DNA of 64,000 nt from Aliivibrio fischeri ATCC 7744 = JCM 18803 = DSM 507 (lineage in GTDB: Bacteria; Pseudomonadota; Gammaproteobacteria; Enterobacterales; Vibrionaceae): NCBI RefSeq assembly GCF_023983475.1, contig NZ_CP092713.1:744001-808000 (forward strand). The letters are read 5' to 3'. The translations under genes and the position numbers were made by a program. How positions within the stretch are numbered: the first letter of the stretch is position 1; the number at the start of each line of letters is the position of its first letter. This document shows, piece after piece, positions 62,767-64,000 of this stretch. The notes under the pieces were generated by a model that had not been told where the DNA came from, made no database searches, and saw nothing but the letters and a program-made list of their open reading frames with translations.

Positions 62767-64000
62767 TTTCACTATTACCTTATTCTCTGCGTTTAGCGTG
62801 GTTGAATTTATTGCGAAACGGCCGTCGTAGCGCACTTTCTATCTTAATTATTACGATTGCCGTATTTGCATTAACCAGTGCGGGTGGGTTTGGTTTATAT
62901 ACTTATGACTCATTGAAAGAATCGACAGCAAGAGATACGGGCCATCTTACATTAAGCCAACCGGGTTACTTTGAAAGCGATGAAGAGATGCCATTAAGTA
63001 ATGGATTATCTGATACATCAGAATTAATTCGCACGATTATGAAATACGATGAAGTAAGAGGCGTACAACCTCGAATTGATTTTACTGGGCTAATTTCTAA
63101 TGGCGTAAAATCGACGATTTTCATGGGAACTGGGGTGAACGATCGAGAGTTCGATATGAAAGGCCCATTTTTAGACATGAGATCAGGAAAAACGTTAACC
63201 GACATTACCTCAAGTCGATACGATGTCATGGAGCCTGAAATCATGCTTGGGGTCGATTTAGCGAGAAACCTCAACGTCAGTGTGGGTGATTGGGTAACTT
63301 TACTGGCAACCACCAGCGAAGGGGCACTTAATGCGTTTGATTTTAAAGTGCATGGCACCTATTCAACGGGGGTTCCCGAGTTAGATAAACGTCAGCTTTA
63401 TATTCATATCGATTCTGCACAAGAGTTACTGTTATCAGAGAAAGTAAGCACCTTATCGGTCTTTTTATTTGATACTGAAAAAACTGCCGAGTTACATCAA
63501 CGATTAGCTCAAGAGTTAGAAACAATGCCACTTGATTACGACGTTGAAATCACTCCATGGCAAGAGCGCGCATTTTTCTACAACAAAGTGAAAGATTTAT
63601 ATGATCTTATCTTTGGTGTGATGGGCTTTGTGATGGGGCTAGTGGTATTTGTGGCGTTATTTAATACCATGACGATGTCCGTAACAGAAAGAACACGTGA
63701 AATCGGCACTTTATCCGCATTAGGCAGCTATCCTAACGAGATCATTCACTCATTCTTACGAGAAGCGGGCTTACTTGCAGTGATAGGTGTGGTTCTTGGT
63801 GCAGTAATAACAGCCTTAACGACAATACTGCTGTTGGTGGTTGATGTGCAGATGCCACCACCACCGGGAAGAACGGATGGGTACCCACTGAATATTTATT
63901 TCTCATTTGAATTAGTGGCTTATGCAGGCGTTGGTGTTGTGTGTATTTGTTTACTGGCAGCGTACTTATCTGCCAAAAAAGGCGTAAAAAAACCCATTAC
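62754..64000 (+). CDS. FtsX/MacB-type ABC permease, cut by the window edge
   Basis: The ATG at 62754 follows AAGGAGG and the frame stays open for 415 codons to the end of the window, so the C-terminus is not seen. An N-terminal helix (SALSILIITIAVFALTSAGG) is followed by a large periplasmic MacB_PCD-type domain (about 45-280). The FtsX domain then starts near YDLIFGVMGFVMGLVVFVAL with TERTREIGTLSALG. This is the membrane part for the preceding ATPase. The substrate is unknown; lipoprotein handling is one option. Confidence 0.9.
   Translation, partial: MGKLISLLPYSLRLAWLNLLRNGRRSALSILIITIAVFALTSAGGFGLYTYDSLKESTARDTGHLTLSQPGYFESDEEMPLSNGLSDTSELIRTIMKYDEVRGVQPRIDFTGLISNGVKSTIFMGTGVNDREFDMKGPFLDMRSGKTLTDITSSRYDVMEPEIMLGVDLARNLNVSVGDWVTLLATTSEGALNAFDFKVHGTYSTGVPELDKRQLYIHIDSAQELLLSEKVSTLSVFLFDTEKTAELHQRLAQELETMPLDYDVEITPWQERAFFYNKVKDLYDLIFGVMGFVMGLVVFVALFNTMTMSVTERTREIGTLSALGSYPNEIIHSFLREAGLLAVIGVVLGAVITALTTILLLVVDVQMPPPPGRTDGYPLNIYFSFELVAYAGVGVVCICLLAAYLSAKKGVKKPI

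Noticed and set aside
1-64000. CRISPR arrays, rRNA, tRNA, riboswitches or IS elements
   Set aside because: No regularly spaced repeats, no cloverleaf candidates and no DDE transposase genes were noticed on reading; a dedicated scan was not possible.

Overview
The window looks like an AT-rich gammaproteobacterial chromosome segment from the Vibrionaceae, most likely an Aliivibrio (Vibrio fischeri group). This rests on gene content: a TonB2-type energy cluster with an extra TtpC-like protein, a VC1184-type PLP enzyme, TyrR, a divergent bioA/bioBFCD locus and a YbiT-type ABC-F protein. I could not run a database comparison, so the genus is an inference.

Region 1 (1-15,520) is accessory DNA. From the left it holds a helicase gene broken by an in-frame amber codon, a small coiled-coil gene, and a divergent XRE regulator behind two matching palindromic operators. 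A complete type I restriction-modification operon (hsdM, hsdS, hsdR) follows. Next come a VOC/glyoxalase gene and a leftward operon of three tyrosine-recombinase-fold proteins plus a small coiled-coil protein. The operon starts beside a second VOC gene at 15.5 kb that has lost its first codons. The best reading is a mobile island with a multi-recombinase module at its right end, inserted into the start of a VOC gene and carrying an anti-phage R-M system. It resembles the Gamma-Mobile-Trio / strand-biased circularizing element type, but the assignment is tentative.

Region 2 (16-33.7 kb) is mostly ordinary chromosome: an MFS pump with a divergent AraC regulator, the ABC-F ATPase YbiT, a glucose/maltose-type PTS IICB permease, and the six-gene TonB2-type cluster (DUF3450, ttpC, exbB, exbD, tonB, TPR). 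YcdX, a LysE exporter, a LysR/Bcr-type MFS pair, a 2-oxoglutarate dioxygenase overlapping a class V PLP enzyme, and a small cytochrome c complete it.

Region 3 (33.8-48 kb) is a light/photo-oxidative stress neighbourhood. A ten-gene rightward operon starts with an ECF sigma factor and its ChrR-type zinc anti-sigma factor. It continues with an NTF2-like protein, SDR, FAD amine oxidase, DUF1365, a cyclopropane-fatty-acid synthase, DUF2878, a chalcone-isomerase-like protein and a DUF3833 lipoprotein. The sigma gene carries an in-frame UGA at codon 50, at a probable Trp position, although its own TGATC-N18-TAAGA promoter is intact. A leftward group (DUF523/DUF1722 protein, photolyase, PhoD-like phosphatase) has a similar promoter. 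Between the two groups lie a Phd/ParE toxin-antitoxin pair, a Fur-boxed ChaN-like lipoprotein gene and a 45-codon gene.

Region 4 (48-64 kb) holds TyrR, a RimJ-like acetyltransferase, the biotin locus with a BirA operator, a LysR/HlyD/DUF2955 efflux locus, ybiB, a DksA-type zinc-finger protein, a YhhY-like acetyltransferase, and an ABC transporter operon whose permease runs off the right edge. I saw no rRNA, tRNA, CRISPR array or IS transposase.
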